64,000 nucleotides of DNA from Piromyces finnis (Eukaryota > Neocallimastigomycota > Neocallimastigomycetes > Neocallimastigales > Neocallimastigaceae), in NCBI GenBank assembly GCA_002104945.1, contig MCFH01000016.1, positions 806,001-870,000 on the forward strand, in the 5' to 3' direction. Positions 24,555-37,369 of the stretch are shown here, in pieces. Numbering within the stretch: position 1 is the stretch's first letter; every line of letters begins with the position of its first letter. The notes under the pieces were generated by a model, which was not told the origin of the DNA, did no database searches, and saw nothing but the letters and a program-made list of their open reading frames with translations. Made by a program: the position numbers and the translations under genes.

Positions 24555-25203
24555 TTTTTCATGGTTACTTTTTGTTTTTCCTTGTTTCTTTTATAATTTT
24601 TTAATATTTACTTGAATAGTTTCTTTAAATATGAATAATAAATGTTAAAATGGATAATTTTTATTTAATTTTAATAATATAAATCTATTCTTATGAATAA
24701 AGACATAAAAAAAATATTAAAAAGTGTATTAACTTTGTAAAATTTTAAATAATGAAATTGTGGTACAATGAAACAAATTTTTTGAAAATATTAATAGATA
24801 TACTTTTTAATTTTTTTGTAAGAATTAATTTAAATATTTAAGGAATAATTAATTAAAATTTATATAAAAAAATAAAGTTACCATAAAAAAAAAAATAAAG
24901 AAAAAAAAAAAAAGAAAAGAAAAAAAGGGAAAGGAAAGGGAAGAAACAAAAGAAAAAGAAAAAAGAAAATAAATATTTGTAATTAACAATTAATTATTGT
25001 GTTTTTTTTTTTCATTAAAGGTACAATATCAATTCTTTCATGTATTAATTATTATAAAATTTGAATGACATTTCATTTTAATTCAAAAAATAGTAAAAGA
25101 ATTTTTCAGATTTCAATACATTCTAAAATTTATCTATAAAAATAATTTAATGATATAATCTTGGAATAATTATTAATTATTATTTAATATTAGTTTAGTC
25201 AAA

Positions 25204-25237
<34 letters not shown>

Positions 25238-25419
25238 AAGAAACAAAATTTTAAAAATATTAAAACATTTATTTTTATTAAATTTGTTTTAGTAGTGGGT
25301 CTATTACTTGAAGATTTATGAAGATTTCGTTATTTGAATAACTTATCAATTAAAAAAAAAAAATAAAATAAAATAAAAAGTATATAATAAAAATAAAGTA
25401 TAATAAAAACAAAAATAAT
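24555..25419. other. AT-rich divergent intergenic region with A31 tract
   Basis: Shared upstream region of the PRC1-like (-) and MIT/C2-like (+) genes. It holds an AAG/AAAG purine-rich stretch near 24880-24970 and an A31 run at 25205-25235. No gene was seen. Confidence 0.6.
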
Positions 25420-27076
25420 ATGGATGAAGAAGAAAAAGCAAGAAGAGTTCAAGAACTTTATCGTGAAGCATTAGACCTTGCAGAACAAGGTAAATTTTAA
25501 TATTTTTATTCTACAACAAAAAAGAAAAGCGCGGATTTTGATTAAAATTTAAAAATATTATATAGATAATAAATTTCATTAAAAATAATAAATATTTATA
25601 TATTTTATTCAAATACATTTATGATTATAGTATTTAAATTTTTTTTTTTTTTTTTTTTTTTATTTTTTTTTTCCAATATGAGTATTGAAATATCTTACAT
25701 TTATTTTCGTTTTTTTTTTTGAATTAAATATTAGCTGTCTTAGCAGATAAACAGAAACAATATGATGTAGCTATTTGTTTATACAATGAGGCTGCAAAAG
25801 TAACATTAACATTATTTTTTTAATTTCTCTATAATATACTAATATATAAAAATAAATATATCGTTATAAAAAAAATAACAATAATTTTAATAATTATTAA
25901 AAAAAATATATATAGGTATTTAACCAAATTATCGATGAAGATTGTAATAAAATAAATAATTTATAAATTTGAAAATATACATATATATATAAAATTAATT
26001 TTTAATTCTAATTATCTATGCTTTTAATTAATATATTAATTCCGATACTCGTCACTTTTTATATATAATTCTCTAATGAAAAAATTTTATATAAATTACA
26101 ATAATCAAATTTTTAATAAAATATAAAAATAATAATAATGATTTCATTACAATTAAATGTTTAATATTTTTGTTCAATATATAATATATAATATATATTT
26201 CTATTTTAAATGGTATTCAACTTCAAAATCATTTTATTGTTATTTCAATAACTTTTTTCACTCTATTTGTAGTAGAAACTACGGATAAAATTATTCAAAT
26301 TCAACAGAAAGCCAATGAATATGTGACTAGAGCCTCCTTTTTAACCTCAAAAAATATGAATTACAATGAAAATAATTATATCAACCCTACAAATATTGAA
26401 GAACTTCCTTCATTGTATCATATTGTTGGATCTTTTGTTGAAAATAATAATAGAGGTAATAATAATTCTTCATTAGATGCAGGTTCCTCGAGATATAACA
26501 ATATTGGTTCTTCTAGCAATTACAATTATTCTGCTTATTATAATGATTATAGTATGATTAATAACTTTATATATATTTATATTATATATATATAAAGAAA
26601 AAATTATAGAATTTGAAAATTTAATACTTTATATAATAATACTTTACCGTATATATTCTTATTTATTTTAAAGGCATAAATAACAACAATAATGATAATA
26701 ATGATAATAATAATAATAATATCACTGAAAATATTTCCAGTTATAATAGCCAACCTTCATTAGTAACTAATATTAACACAGCAATAAATGAAAGCCCATC
26801 AAATACAATAAATAAAATTTCACCTAATATATCTACACCTTCTTCAACCACCTCTACCATTAATTCAAATACATTTAATGTCAATGTTAACCAAACTACA
26901 AACTCAAATACTCCTTCAATAAAATCCACAACTCCAACTTTTGTTACTTCTGCTACTATATCATCTACAAATAATCAAAGTTTATGTGCCAGCGAAGAAT
27001 TCAGTGATATGAAATATGTCATAGAAGTAAGTTTAGTATATTTATTTATTTCTATTACCAAATTTTTAAATATAGT

Positions 27077-27108
<32 letters not shown>

Positions 27109-28037
27109 TTATTATTATTATATTTAAAATAAATAATTTACAATTACATAAAAATAAATTTAAAATATATTTTTTTTCTAATATTTTTATAATAATTAAT
27201 ATATATATATATTTCTTTTTCTTTTCTTTTTTTTTTTTTTTTTTTTTTAATAATTATGAAGGAAATGGGTACTTGGAATTCAGAAAATGCCGGTGGTAGT
27301 ATATCAAATTATACTTTTTATAAAAATCCTCAATTTAAGTTGAATATATATCCTACCTTGGGAGAAAATGGTTTCCTTAAAGCTATAGCCAAAACAAAAA
27401 ATAATTTACCTGTAAATATAAGATTAGTTGGTGGAGGCAACAGAGTATCAACGTATGTTTATAATTAACTATACTATATATACTATATATATATTATATT
27501 TGAAATCATAATAATAAAACAATATTCATCTTGAATTAAAATATTATACAATGATTTTAAATAAATAATTAATTTTTTATTTTTTTTTCTGTATATAATA
27601 AAAAAAATACTTTTTTGATTTTATAACAATTTATGGAACAGGGTATCAAAATCAGATATTACTTCTGGTGCTTATCGTCATGGACATTGTAGTTTTGAAA
27701 TTCTCAGTATTGAACGTAAGAAGCTATTTATCTTTTCATTAACATTACTTAAAATATATATATATATTATATATCCATTCATTTTCAATACTTAAAATAT
27801 TGATTGATTGATTGATTGATATGTTAATATTATAAATGTTTACATAGCTGGTGATTACACTATCATTATATCTACTTTTCATAAAAATGAAGAAGGCGAA
27901 TTTTCATTAACTATAGGTTGTTCTATACCATTTTCATTAACGGCTATTCCACCAGAAGGAGATGTACGTTGTTGATAAATAAATTATTAATTCAATTAAA
28001 TGATTATAAATAACCAATACATATCCTTTTGTATATT

Positions 28038-28132
<95 letters not shown>

Positions 28133-28355
28133 TAGGGAATGCTTGAAACTGTTATTGATGGACAATGGTATATATTTACTTCTTGATTTTCTTAAGAAAA
28201 AATAAAGATTTTTAAAATAAATTATTCATTGTATATTATTAAAAAAACAGGATACAAGGTGTTACTGCAATGGGATGTGTTCACTATAACAATTACTTTA
28301 AAAATCCAACCTACAAAATAACTGTCAATGAACCAACTTATATATTGTAAATAAT

Positions 28356-28389
<34 letters not shown>

Positions 28390-28843
28390 AAAATAATATT
28401 ATTATATTGATTATTATTAATACTTTATATATGTGTATACCTTTACAATAAAATAGAATAAGACTTCAAATACAAACCATGAAACCTCCAGGAATGCATG
28501 TTGCTATATTTAAATTAAAAGAGGATGATACTCCAGATGCAGAAATTGCCTCTTCTGGAGCTTATAGTAATTTAATTCAAGGTGTACTTACCAATAAAAT
28601 TTTATTAATGCCCGAATCAGGTAAGCCATAATAAATAATAATAAAGAATTTAATTTATATTCACACCATCAGGATGACACATACCAATAATATATATATA
28701 TATAAATCTTTTTATTTTCCCAATTTTCGCTTAAAAAAGAATATATAATAATATTTAGTACTTGGGAACCTTCACCAGGACCATTTACTGCCTTTATCTA
28801 CACCTCTAATATGATAGAAATTCAAGAAATTTGTCATAACTAA
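25420..28843 (+). CDS. MIT and tandem calpain-type C2-like domain protein, calpain-7/PalB-like but without protease domain
   Basis: Twelve exons: 25420..25489, 25735..25799, 25916..25943, 26273..26551, 26674..27026, 27262..27452, 27642..27715, 27848..27963, 28136..28167, 28251..28346, 28457..28620, 28740..28843; 523 residues, all GT/AG with matching phases. Residues 1-77 form an MIT three-helix hairpin (ARRVQELYREALDLAEQ, YDVAICLYNEAAKVF, TDKIIQIQQKANEYV), the module that binds ESCRT-III tails. Residues 78-265 are an Asn/Ser/Thr-rich linker. Residues 266-392 and 393-523 are two calpain domain-III/C2-like units: EMGTWNSENAGG and NPQFKLNIYP, then GDYTIIISTFHKNEEGEFSLTIG; in the second, FKNPTYKITVNEPTYILIRLQ and EYIIIFSTWEPSPGPFTAFIY. 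Calpain-7 and PalB/Rim13 carry a CysPc domain between MIT and C2L; none is encoded here and the introns are too short to hide one. It is therefore probably a non-catalytic ESCRT-associated adaptor. The start and the tiny third exon (28 nt) are the weakest parts. Confidence 0.82.
28037..28133. repeat. (TTTA)n microsatellite in intron 8
   Basis: About 24 TTTA units run directly up to the 3' splice site of the MIT/C2-like gene intron 27964-28135. Confidence 0.95.
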
Positions 28844-29502
28844 TATTTATATATCCTATTTAATGATAAAAGAAATATTGTAAATTTTTTTTCTGATAAC
28901 CTTCAGAAAATATTATAAATAAAAAAAAAAAACATTAAAAAAAAATAAAATAAAAATAATATTTTTAAAGATTAAATATAAATTATACATTTTTCAAAAA
29001 AAATTTTATATAAAAAAATTATAATAAAATACTTATATACACACTTTAACTTTATTTTTTGTTTTTATTTTTTTTTATTAATTATTTATTTTTTTTAAAT
29101 GTTTTTAAATAGAAATGCAAAAAATATAATGAAAATGAATTTAATTTAAAAAAAAAAAAAAAAAAACTGTATATACATAATAGTTTTTTTTTTTTTTTTG
29201 ATTGATTGATTGATAAAAAGTTCTTTTAAAAAAAAAAAAAGTTACCCTTTTCAATTAAAATAAAATATATATAAAATTAAATATTTAAAAAATGTTTCTT
29301 TTTTTTTTTTGTGGAATTTATTTTTTTCGATTTTTAAGAGTTGATCCATTCTCTAATCAACCTTATTTTTTTTTATGCCATATTTTTCGAAAAAAATATT
29401 ATCCACACCACAAAGATTAAAAATTAAAATTTGTTTTTAGTAAAAGAAAAAATATTTATAACAAAACAAGCGAAAAAGATTTCCACTATTTGAAAATCTT
29501 TT
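28844..29502. other. AT-rich convergent 3' spacer
   Basis: Lies between the 3' ends of the MIT/C2-like gene (+) and ornithine decarboxylase (-). It contains homopolymers and a short ATTG repeat near 29199-29212. No gene was seen. Confidence 0.6.
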
Positions 29503-30867
29503 TTAATTCAAGTTTTTGCTTTGTTCAGCAGCAATGGCAATTTTAAGAAATTCTGTAGTTTCAGTATTGGTATATAAAATCTTACTCTTTTTGAAACCGT
29601 TGAATTCAGAAGCAGCACTAATAGTGTAGGCACCCATTTCATCAAAATATAACCAATCACCAACATCTAATTCTGGTAATAAGGTATTTTTGCTTAAACA
29701 ATCAAGAGAATCACAAGTTGGGCCCCAAACACTACAATTGAATTCAGTTTCTCTAGTCTCACCATTGTCAAATAAAAATTGACCATTCTTACATAATGGC
29801 TTTGGACGAGGATGTTGATGATCAAACATAATACTGTTAAAACTACCGTAAATACCATCATTAATATAGTACATAAAAGATGGATGATCATCATTTCCAA
29901 CAATACCATCATCAGATCCATCACGCTTAACAATACGACGAGCAATAATATTAGTAGCTATAGTGAAAGCAGAAGCAGAATAATAACGTCCTGGTTCAGC
30001 AATAACTCTAACATGTGCAGGGAAATACTTATCAACAGCAGTACGAAGAACTTCGCATACTTCCCCAAATGAAATGTTTTCATTATCGGATCCTGGGAAA
30101 CCACCACCAACATCTAATAAAGTGAAATCAAAACCAAGTTCTTTACCAATATCAAAGACGTTGCGAGCAACGAGAACAGCATCCCTAAAAGAAGAGGAGG
30201 CAAAACAACCACTACCAACATGGAAACTAACACCAATAACATTAATACCTAATTCTCTTGCCTTTTCTAATAATTCACGAGCAGCAGATGGAGAGGCACC
30301 AAATTTTGAACTAAACTTACAAAGAGAGTTTGAATCATCAATTAAAACTCTTAAAACCATCTTTGCAGATTTGTGATACTTCTTAACCTTATAGAGTTCA
30401 TCAACATTATCAAAAGTCATCATTTCAATTCCCTTTTCTGAAGCAAAACGAATGTGGGAATTTTGTTTACATGGGTTGGCGTAAATGATCTTACTTGGTG
30501 GTACACCATAATTCAACATATTTTGCATTTCACCTCTACTAGCACAGTCAAAACCAGTTCCCATAGAAACCATAGTTTTTAAAAGTAATGGATCACCACA
30601 ACACTTGACTGCGTAGAATGGTTCAATTCTTGGTAAGTTACGAACCCATTTGATATGTTGACGAACAACTTGTCCAATATCACAAACAAAGAATGGATCT
30701 TCATCTTCGTTTTCTAAAATGTGGTTCTTGATAACATCTTGAACTGAATGAGTGCATTTAAATAAATTAGCAAAAGCATTTTGTGATTTTACATCTTCAC
30801 TCTTAACAGAGGTTTGAGCATTAATAGAAGCAATTATTTCGTTAGCAATACCTGGATATTCCTTCAT
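29503..30867 (-). CDS. ODC1: Ornithine decarboxylase
   Basis: Pyridoxal-phosphate enzyme converting ornithine to putrescine and CO2, the first step of polyamine synthesis; cytosolic homodimer. Intronless, 454 residues, usual length for the family. Landmarks: PFYAVKCC with the PLP Schiff-base Lys at 88; HVGSGC at 216-221; glycine loop DVGGGFPG at 252-259 for the PLP phosphate; AEPGRYY at 290-296; YINDGIYGSFN at 334-344; the dimer-interface catalytic Cys385 in VWGPTCDSLD; and FDEMGAYT at 408-415. All catalytic positions are present, so it should be active. Codon choice differs from its neighbours: many C-ending and GGT/AAG/TTC codons, as expected for a highly expressed gene, and base composition is clearly less AT-rich. 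The start is the first ATG, and no other ATG in any frame occurs on this strand for about 0.7 kb upstream. The strict conservation of the active site makes arginine or diaminopimelate decarboxylase unlikely. Confidence 0.97.
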   Translation of the reverse strand: MKEYPGIANEIIASINAQTSVKSEDVKSQNAFANLFKCTHSVQDVIKNHILENEDEDPFFVCDIGQVVRQHIKWVRNLPRIEPFYAVKCCGDPLLLKTMVSMGTGFDCASRGEMQNMLNYGVPPSKIIYANPCKQNSHIRFASEKGIEMMTFDNVDELYKVKKYHKSAKMVLRVLIDDSNSLCKFSSKFGASPSAARELLEKARELGINVIGVSFHVGSGCFASSSFRDAVLVARNVFDIGKELGFDFTLLDVGGGFPGSDNENISFGEVCEVLRTAVDKYFPAHVRVIAEPGRYYSASAFTIATNIIARRIVKRDGSDDGIVGNDDHPSFMYYINDGIYGSFNSIMFDHQHPRPKPLCKNGQFLFDNGETRETEFNCSVWGPTCDSLDCLSKNTLLPELDVGDWLYFDEMGAYTISAASEFNGFKKSKILYTNTETTEFLKIAIAAEQSKNLN

Positions 30868-31572
30868 CTTGATAACTTGTCTTCTTAATAAAATATATCT
30901 AAATTTTTGTTTTAAAGTTCGATTTGTATTATAATAGGTTTAATAAATTCCTTTATTTTCTCTTTTAAACAAAAAGTTTGAGAATAGGTTTTATTAATTA
31001 ATTAATTAATTGAAAATGTAGATCAGTATAAGTTTTTCTTTGCCGCGTGGTTGCAAAAGGCCTTTTTCTTTTTCTTTTGATACGACTTTATTCGAATCCT
31101 ATGTTAAAGAAAAAAGAAAAAAAAAGGCTTTAAAAAAAAAAAAAAACGTTTGTTTTTTTTAGCTAATTTTTTAAAATAAAAATATTATTACTTAATAATA
31201 ATTATTGATTTTGGCAAAAAATCAGTATTGATTTTCTTTTATCGTTGATAATAATTTAAACTTCTTTATTTAGTTCAAAACCCAGGGGGGGGCTGAACAG
31301 TGAGTATTGAAATATAAGTATTTAACTTGACTAATTGTCGTGAAAGCCGTGATCGCTATAACCCTTCCTACTGTTTATAGAAGGGTTGGGTCAAAAATTT
31401 TTTCTTTAAAAAGAAAAAAAAATATTGTAGTTGTACCTATTTTGGTATAGTATAAAATAAAAAGGTAATATATATAAAATAAAATTTATATATATTTTTC
31501 TTATCTCAATAAATATTAAAAAAAAAAGAAATCTATGATTATATAATAAATTTAAATTATTTAATATATATT
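30868..31572 (-). promoter_or_regulatory. ATG-free leader/upstream region of ornithine decarboxylase with two GC-rich hairpins
   Basis: Reading the ODC strand, there is no ATG in any frame from just upstream of the start codon to 31573 (about 705 nt), although this composition should give roughly ten. Two GC-containing inverted repeats stand out: 31273-31298 (GTTCA/TGAAC arms, with CCC and an eight-G run inside) and 31360-31387 (AACCCTTC/GAAGGGTT, 12-nt loop). A further GC patch lies at 31041-31062. I interpret this as a long 5' untranslated leader selected against upstream ATGs; the transcript start is not visible and part could be promoter. Confidence 0.5.
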
Positions 31573-34500
31573 CATATATATGTATTAATAAACTAAAATT
31601 GTTTTTTTATATAGTTTTTTTTTTATCAAATAACTAATATATTTAAATATATATTGTTAATTCTATTTTAATTGAACGTTTTTTTTAAGGTAACTCAAAA
31701 AAAAAAAATCGTTTATATTTATCGTTTAGTGTTCGAAACTACTAAGTAATAAATCAAATGATTATTATTTTTTATTTATAATAAAAAATGCTGATAGTAA
31801 AAAAAAAAAAAAAATTAAAGACATTTGATTTAGTTTTTATATGATTTCCCCTGATTATATTTACAACTGAATATGAAATAAATATAAACTATATAATAAA
31901 TAAAGATTTCTATATATTAAATAAATATGGAAAAATATATAAAATTTTAAATCAAATAATATATTAATATTTTTACTAAGAAAAATTGAAATACTAAATA
32001 TATTTAAATAAAAAAAATCATTACATATAAAAAATATATCATTCTTCTATATTATTTAATTAATATTATTAATTTATATTAACAATATAAATATATATTT
32101 GAATTTATTCTTTATTCAATATATTATATTTATAATAACAGTATACTGTAAATATATGATTCAAAAGAATTTTATTCTCATTATTATATATTATAGTATA
32201 TTAGAGTATATTATTTTTGATATATTTAATGCCAAAAAAATTATTATAAATTAAAATAATAATTATTATTAATAATTAATAATCTATAAAATATAAATTT
32301 ATATATTATATAATCGACTGTAGGTTATTTTTTTATATTGAAAAATTTGATTATATATTAAAATTTTAAAAAAAAGCGAATATATAATATAAAAATTGGA
32401 ATTCATTACTAATATATATAATGAATCGATCCATTGAAAAAATATATATTATTAATATAATAAAAATAAATTGGATTTATTCCAATATATTGAAATATAC
32501 TACAATATATGAAGTATATTACACTAGTAATATTCTTTTTTTTTAAAGTTTTTGAAATATTGTAATATTTTAAAATAATTTCTGCCAATATATTATTTTA
32601 TTTTTTATATTATTAATAATATATAATAATATAAAAGCCTTTCTAATCTTATCAACCAATAATATATTGATAACTATAATAAATGATTGACATAAAAGGA
32701 AAGGAAATAATTACTATAGCATGAAAAAAACCAGATTTAAATAATTAATCCATTCTTTTTATTATGACTGTAAAAAGGTATTTTTTCCATATATTATGAA
32801 TAGGATTTCTATTTCTATTAATCATATAAACCTTATATATTAAAATAGTTAGTGGTGATCTCTTAAATAAAAAAGTCAATCATTAATAATGATTTAAAGT
32901 AAAGGTTATCATTCTAACTCAGAAATACACAACTCAATGCATGAGCAATGCCTCGTATACAACATTCTTAAATATACATTAAATAAAAAATAGAAATATA
33001 TAGTTCATAGAATTAACCAATAAATAAAAAGGGTTGATCTAACATACATGTATCCAATAATACTTATTTAAAATATGTGATAAAGTAAAAAAGTCACTCT
33101 TTACATAGATTTATGTAAAGCAGAAAAAATAGATTATAAAGACATCATTTTTAATTATTATTCAATTTCAATTGACTCCACTTTTTTTAAAAAAATATAA
33201 TTGAACAATATATTAATATATATTTTAATATATAATGTTTATCTTTATAAATGTTAAATATGTCATAAATAAAAAACTAATTGTCTAATTATTAATACAA
33301 AAAAAATTTGGCTAAAAAGGTTTGGTGTATGATTTTCCCAAAATAAAATTAGGTGACATTTTTATTTGACACTATTATAATGGGATTAATCTGAAAAGAA
33401 AGTTGTACTCATAAAAGTGATTGACTCTATATAGATCGAAAATATCTATTAATTCAATGTAAGTATATTAATTCTATGAAGAATAAATTGCAGCTATTAA
33501 TTATTTTTTTTACAATTATCAAATAGTGAACCTTGGTTAAAATCCACCTCTTAGCCAGTAACAATGCAAAAAAAATGTAAAAATAAATAGAATGATTTTA
33601 TTGGTTAGTAGTTTAATAATAAAAGTTAACACGTGAAAGTCAACAAAAATTAAATTTAAACCATTTTTAATTTACTTTATTATTAAATAATGTATACATT
33701 AATGTAAGAAATTAAATTGATTTGTATAAAGATAGTATTTAATAAAATTTTTTAAAGTACCAAAATTTTAACAAGAAAAAAAGGATTTATTAAACTTAAA
33801 AAACTTAAAATTTTTATTAATTAATTATTTCCATTATATATTTTAAAACTTTTAATTTAATTATTATTATAAATAAAATTTAAAATTGACAAGACTGTTA
33901 TTTACTATTTATCAAAAATAATAATAGTATTATTTTTCTACTCTAATAATATTATTCATTATTATTTTAATAAAAAAAAAAAAAAACTAAATAATTGATA
34001 TTTTAAAGTTTTCTACAATATTTAATTTCAATATTTATCAAAAAAAAAATTTGGCATTTATCCATTTATCCTTTAAATATATATAGATTATTAACCTTAA
34101 ATGTTAATAAGACCGACTTTTTTTTTAAAAAAAAAAAAAACTATATTCCTAATAACTTTTAATATTGAATGCCAATGATTTATCTAAAAATAAACCTATT
34201 AATTTATTATAACTGAATAATCTGAATAATCTACCTCCTCCTAATAAGGTTTATTTATATCACTATTTAATAAAACAAAAAAAAAATACAGAAGTTAAAA
34301 TAGGAAATGAGTTTATATCAAAACTGAATTTTTTTGGAAATATAAGCTTTTATAATTATAGAATATGATATTTTAAATGTATATATATAACTTTTTTCAA
34401 TTTCTCTATATTTTATTAATATTAAAAAAAATAGTAATATTAATAATGAAATATAATAAATGAAATTTATTCCTATGTTATTAATTTAAAAAAAAAAAAG

Positions 34501-36736
34501 TTTTTTTTTTTTTTTGTAATAATAGAATAGGTATTATGAAATGAAATATTGACTTTTTTAATTTTTCTTTTAAAAAATATTAGAGAACATTGGCATCCTC
34601 TATATAATTATTATATATTAATATTAAAAATATAGTTATACCATTATAACAAATGAAATTTATTCCTATACTATTTAATTAAGAAAAAATATAAGCTTTT
34701 TTTGTTATAATATAATAGAAAAAGGTTTTATTAAATGAAATATTAACTTTTTTCAATTTCTTTTTCTTTTAACCTTTTTTGTTTTTTTTTCTTTTACGAA
34801 TTTTCTTTTGTTTATTTTCTTAACATTGGCATCCTCTAAATAATTATTATTCTTATACAATACATTAAACCATATTTCCATAATACAAAAGTATTATTAT
34901 AAAACTTTTTTTTAAAAAAAAAAAAACCATTAATTATCTATTTAAATATATAAATACTACTAAAAAAAAAAAAAGGACTAAAAATACTCTGAGAACATTT
35001 ATATTAACTAATATTACAAGTATAAATTATTTAATAACAATGTAATAATTATTTAATGAAATATTTAATAAAATTAAATAATACTTGTTTAGTATAAAAC
35101 TGTATATTATGGTTTATTTCAAAATTCTTAACCATTTGTAATTTGTAATCTATAATGCAAAAATAAAAATTTATAATAATATAAAAATAAAGATGATAAT
35201 TATACAATTAAATCCATCCGATTCTATTATTATACTATTTTAAATTTAAACTTTTTTTTTCTATTTATTTATTTATTTATTTATTTATTTATTGTTAGAT
35301 TTTTCTTAATCTTTTTTTAGTATATACATTAAAATAAAATATAAATTATAAATAGCAATAATGATATATCCCCGTTAAAAAAAAAACTTCAATTTTCATT
35401 AATGAATATATAAAAAATAGAAGCATTCCTTATCCGTCATTATATATTTAAAACTTACAAATAATTTTTATTAATTTTTTATATAGTATAGATAAACTAA
35501 AATATCAAAGTGTAAGTCAGCTAAATTTATAAAGTTAAAGATAGTATAATACAAAAGAAAATAAAATATTCATATATTGTGGTATGATATAAATTCAAAG
35601 AAAACCTCTATTAATAAAAAAAAAAAAAAAAAAGATAATTTTAATTCTGTATCGTTTTGTACATTAATAATCGTATAAAATAGTTTAATGCAATTCTATA
35701 TCAAAATGTATCTTTTCTATATAATATTAAAAAAAGTATTTTATAATAAATGTTGTTGCATTATTAATTTTTATAAAATACCTTTTTTAGAAATTTTTCA
35801 TAGAAAGTAATATGACTTTATCTAGATGTTGTTGTCATATATATCATTGTCATTTATTAAAAATAATAATATATAACTATACATAATTATAGTATATTTA
35901 AAAAAAAAAAAAAAGACTTTTTATATTTAAATTTTTAAAAAAAATTTTTACCATATGACTTTACAATATCATTTCTACATAATGTATTAAAGAAAAAGAC
36001 AATATGGTGAAAGTAAAATATTTATTTTTATAGAATATTAATAAATCAATATCAGTATATCAATATGCATATATATATATGAAATTTATATTTTTATATA
36101 CTGTAAAATTAGTAGTTAATTAATAACATTAAAAATAATATATATATTTAAACACCTTATCAAAAGTGATTCTTTGAATAGCTCTTTAATAATTTACTAA
36201 TTTATTTTATATACATCGAATGGATTTGTTTTAAAAATTATTTATTACATTAACTATTACTATTTATAAAGTATATTTTAAATGAACTATACACCTTTCT
36301 ATATTAAAATTTTTTGGTCTTCCAATAAATATATTAATCTTTTTTTTTTTAATTATAATTAAAACTATCTGTTTTTACTATAACTGATAGAGAATTAATA
36401 TATAATTAATATTAAAAATAAAAAAAAATAAAAAATAAAAAAAAAAAAAGGTTTCAGCTAATATTACAAAATATAAAATATATGAATATTAAAAAAATTC
36501 TAAAATTATGTTTAAATAATATAAAAATCAAGAATAAAAAAAAACATATAATATATTATTATGTTGATGTAATATTAATTTTAATGGTAAAACAAAAAAC
36601 TACATTTATATTATAATCGTTAAAATAATCGTAGGAAATCAAATAATTAGTTAATAAAAAGAATTGAATATATCTGGAAACATTCATATATAAACTTTTT
36701 TTTTTTTTCATCTCCATGGTTGTATTATTTTATCAT

Positions 36737-36771
<35 letters not shown>

Positions 36772-37088
36772 AATATTCTACTTTATACTTTTAATATAAT
36801 TCATTTAATATAAATAATGTTAAAACTTTTCTTAATTTATGAATTTAAAAGTTTTCAAATTAACATGTAAAATTTAATATAAATATTTAATCATTAAATT
36901 TAAGTTTTCTTGGAATATATATATGCTTCTTTTTATTTATTTATTTATTTGTATGCTTGTTCATTAATTCATTGTGGAAACAAAACATCTTGTAATAAAT
37001 TATAATATTTAATTTGCTTTCAAGTCCTTTATGAAATATTCTTTGTTCTTCATTACATAAAATAAACTATATATATATATATAATGAT
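31573..37088. other. AT-rich gene desert upstream of the LINE
   Basis: About 5.5 kb with no supported gene on either strand: homopolymers, AT dinucleotide stretches and a (TTTA)n run near 35267-35293. Two parts (about 32850-33060 and 33300-33560) look slightly more complex than the rest, but I could not assign any coding or RNA content to them. Confidence 0.55.
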
Positions 37089-37094
37089 AAATTG

Positions 37095-37101
<7 letters not shown>
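37089..37101. repeat. Target-site duplication, copy at LINE 3' end
   Basis: AAATTGAGCTTTT, identical to 42660-42672. It abuts the T-tract that is the complement of the element poly(A) tail, so its right border could shift by a few T. Confidence 0.85.

Positions 37102-37129
<28 letters not shown>
37102..37129 (-). repeat. LINE poly(A) tail
   Basis: On plus this is a run of T that merges with the TTTT of the target duplication (T-run 37098-37129). It reads as about 28 A at the 3' end of the element. Confidence 0.85.
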
Positions 37130-37132
<3 letters not shown>

Positions 37133-37369
37133 GGCATCAAATATTTTAAACTTTATTATTAATTTAATTAAAATTATAATACATGTAATATAAAAATTAA
37201 AATAAAATAAAAATAAAAAAAAAATATGTTTAAATAAACACAAATGAATAAAAATTGGGTATAATGTATTCTAGTAATTTTAATTAAAGTAAGAAAGCCA
37301 CTATCATACTAAAGTATAATAATTGTATTTGACTTCCAATGGGACACCGAGCCAAAGATCAAAATTTTG

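Noticed and set aside
28740-28843. Alternative acceptor at the TTTAG just before the final Thr-Trp
   Set aside because: It would shift the frame and destroy the STWEP/GPF calpain-III motif; the upstream AAAAAAG acceptor keeps it.
29694-30376. Frames overlapping ornithine decarboxylase
   Set aside because: Shadows of a gene with every catalytic motif conserved.
31273-31387. tRNA or spliceosomal snRNA
   Set aside because: A B-box-like GTTCAAAACC is present but no cloverleaf or A box lies upstream, and no snRNA 5' motif was recognised.
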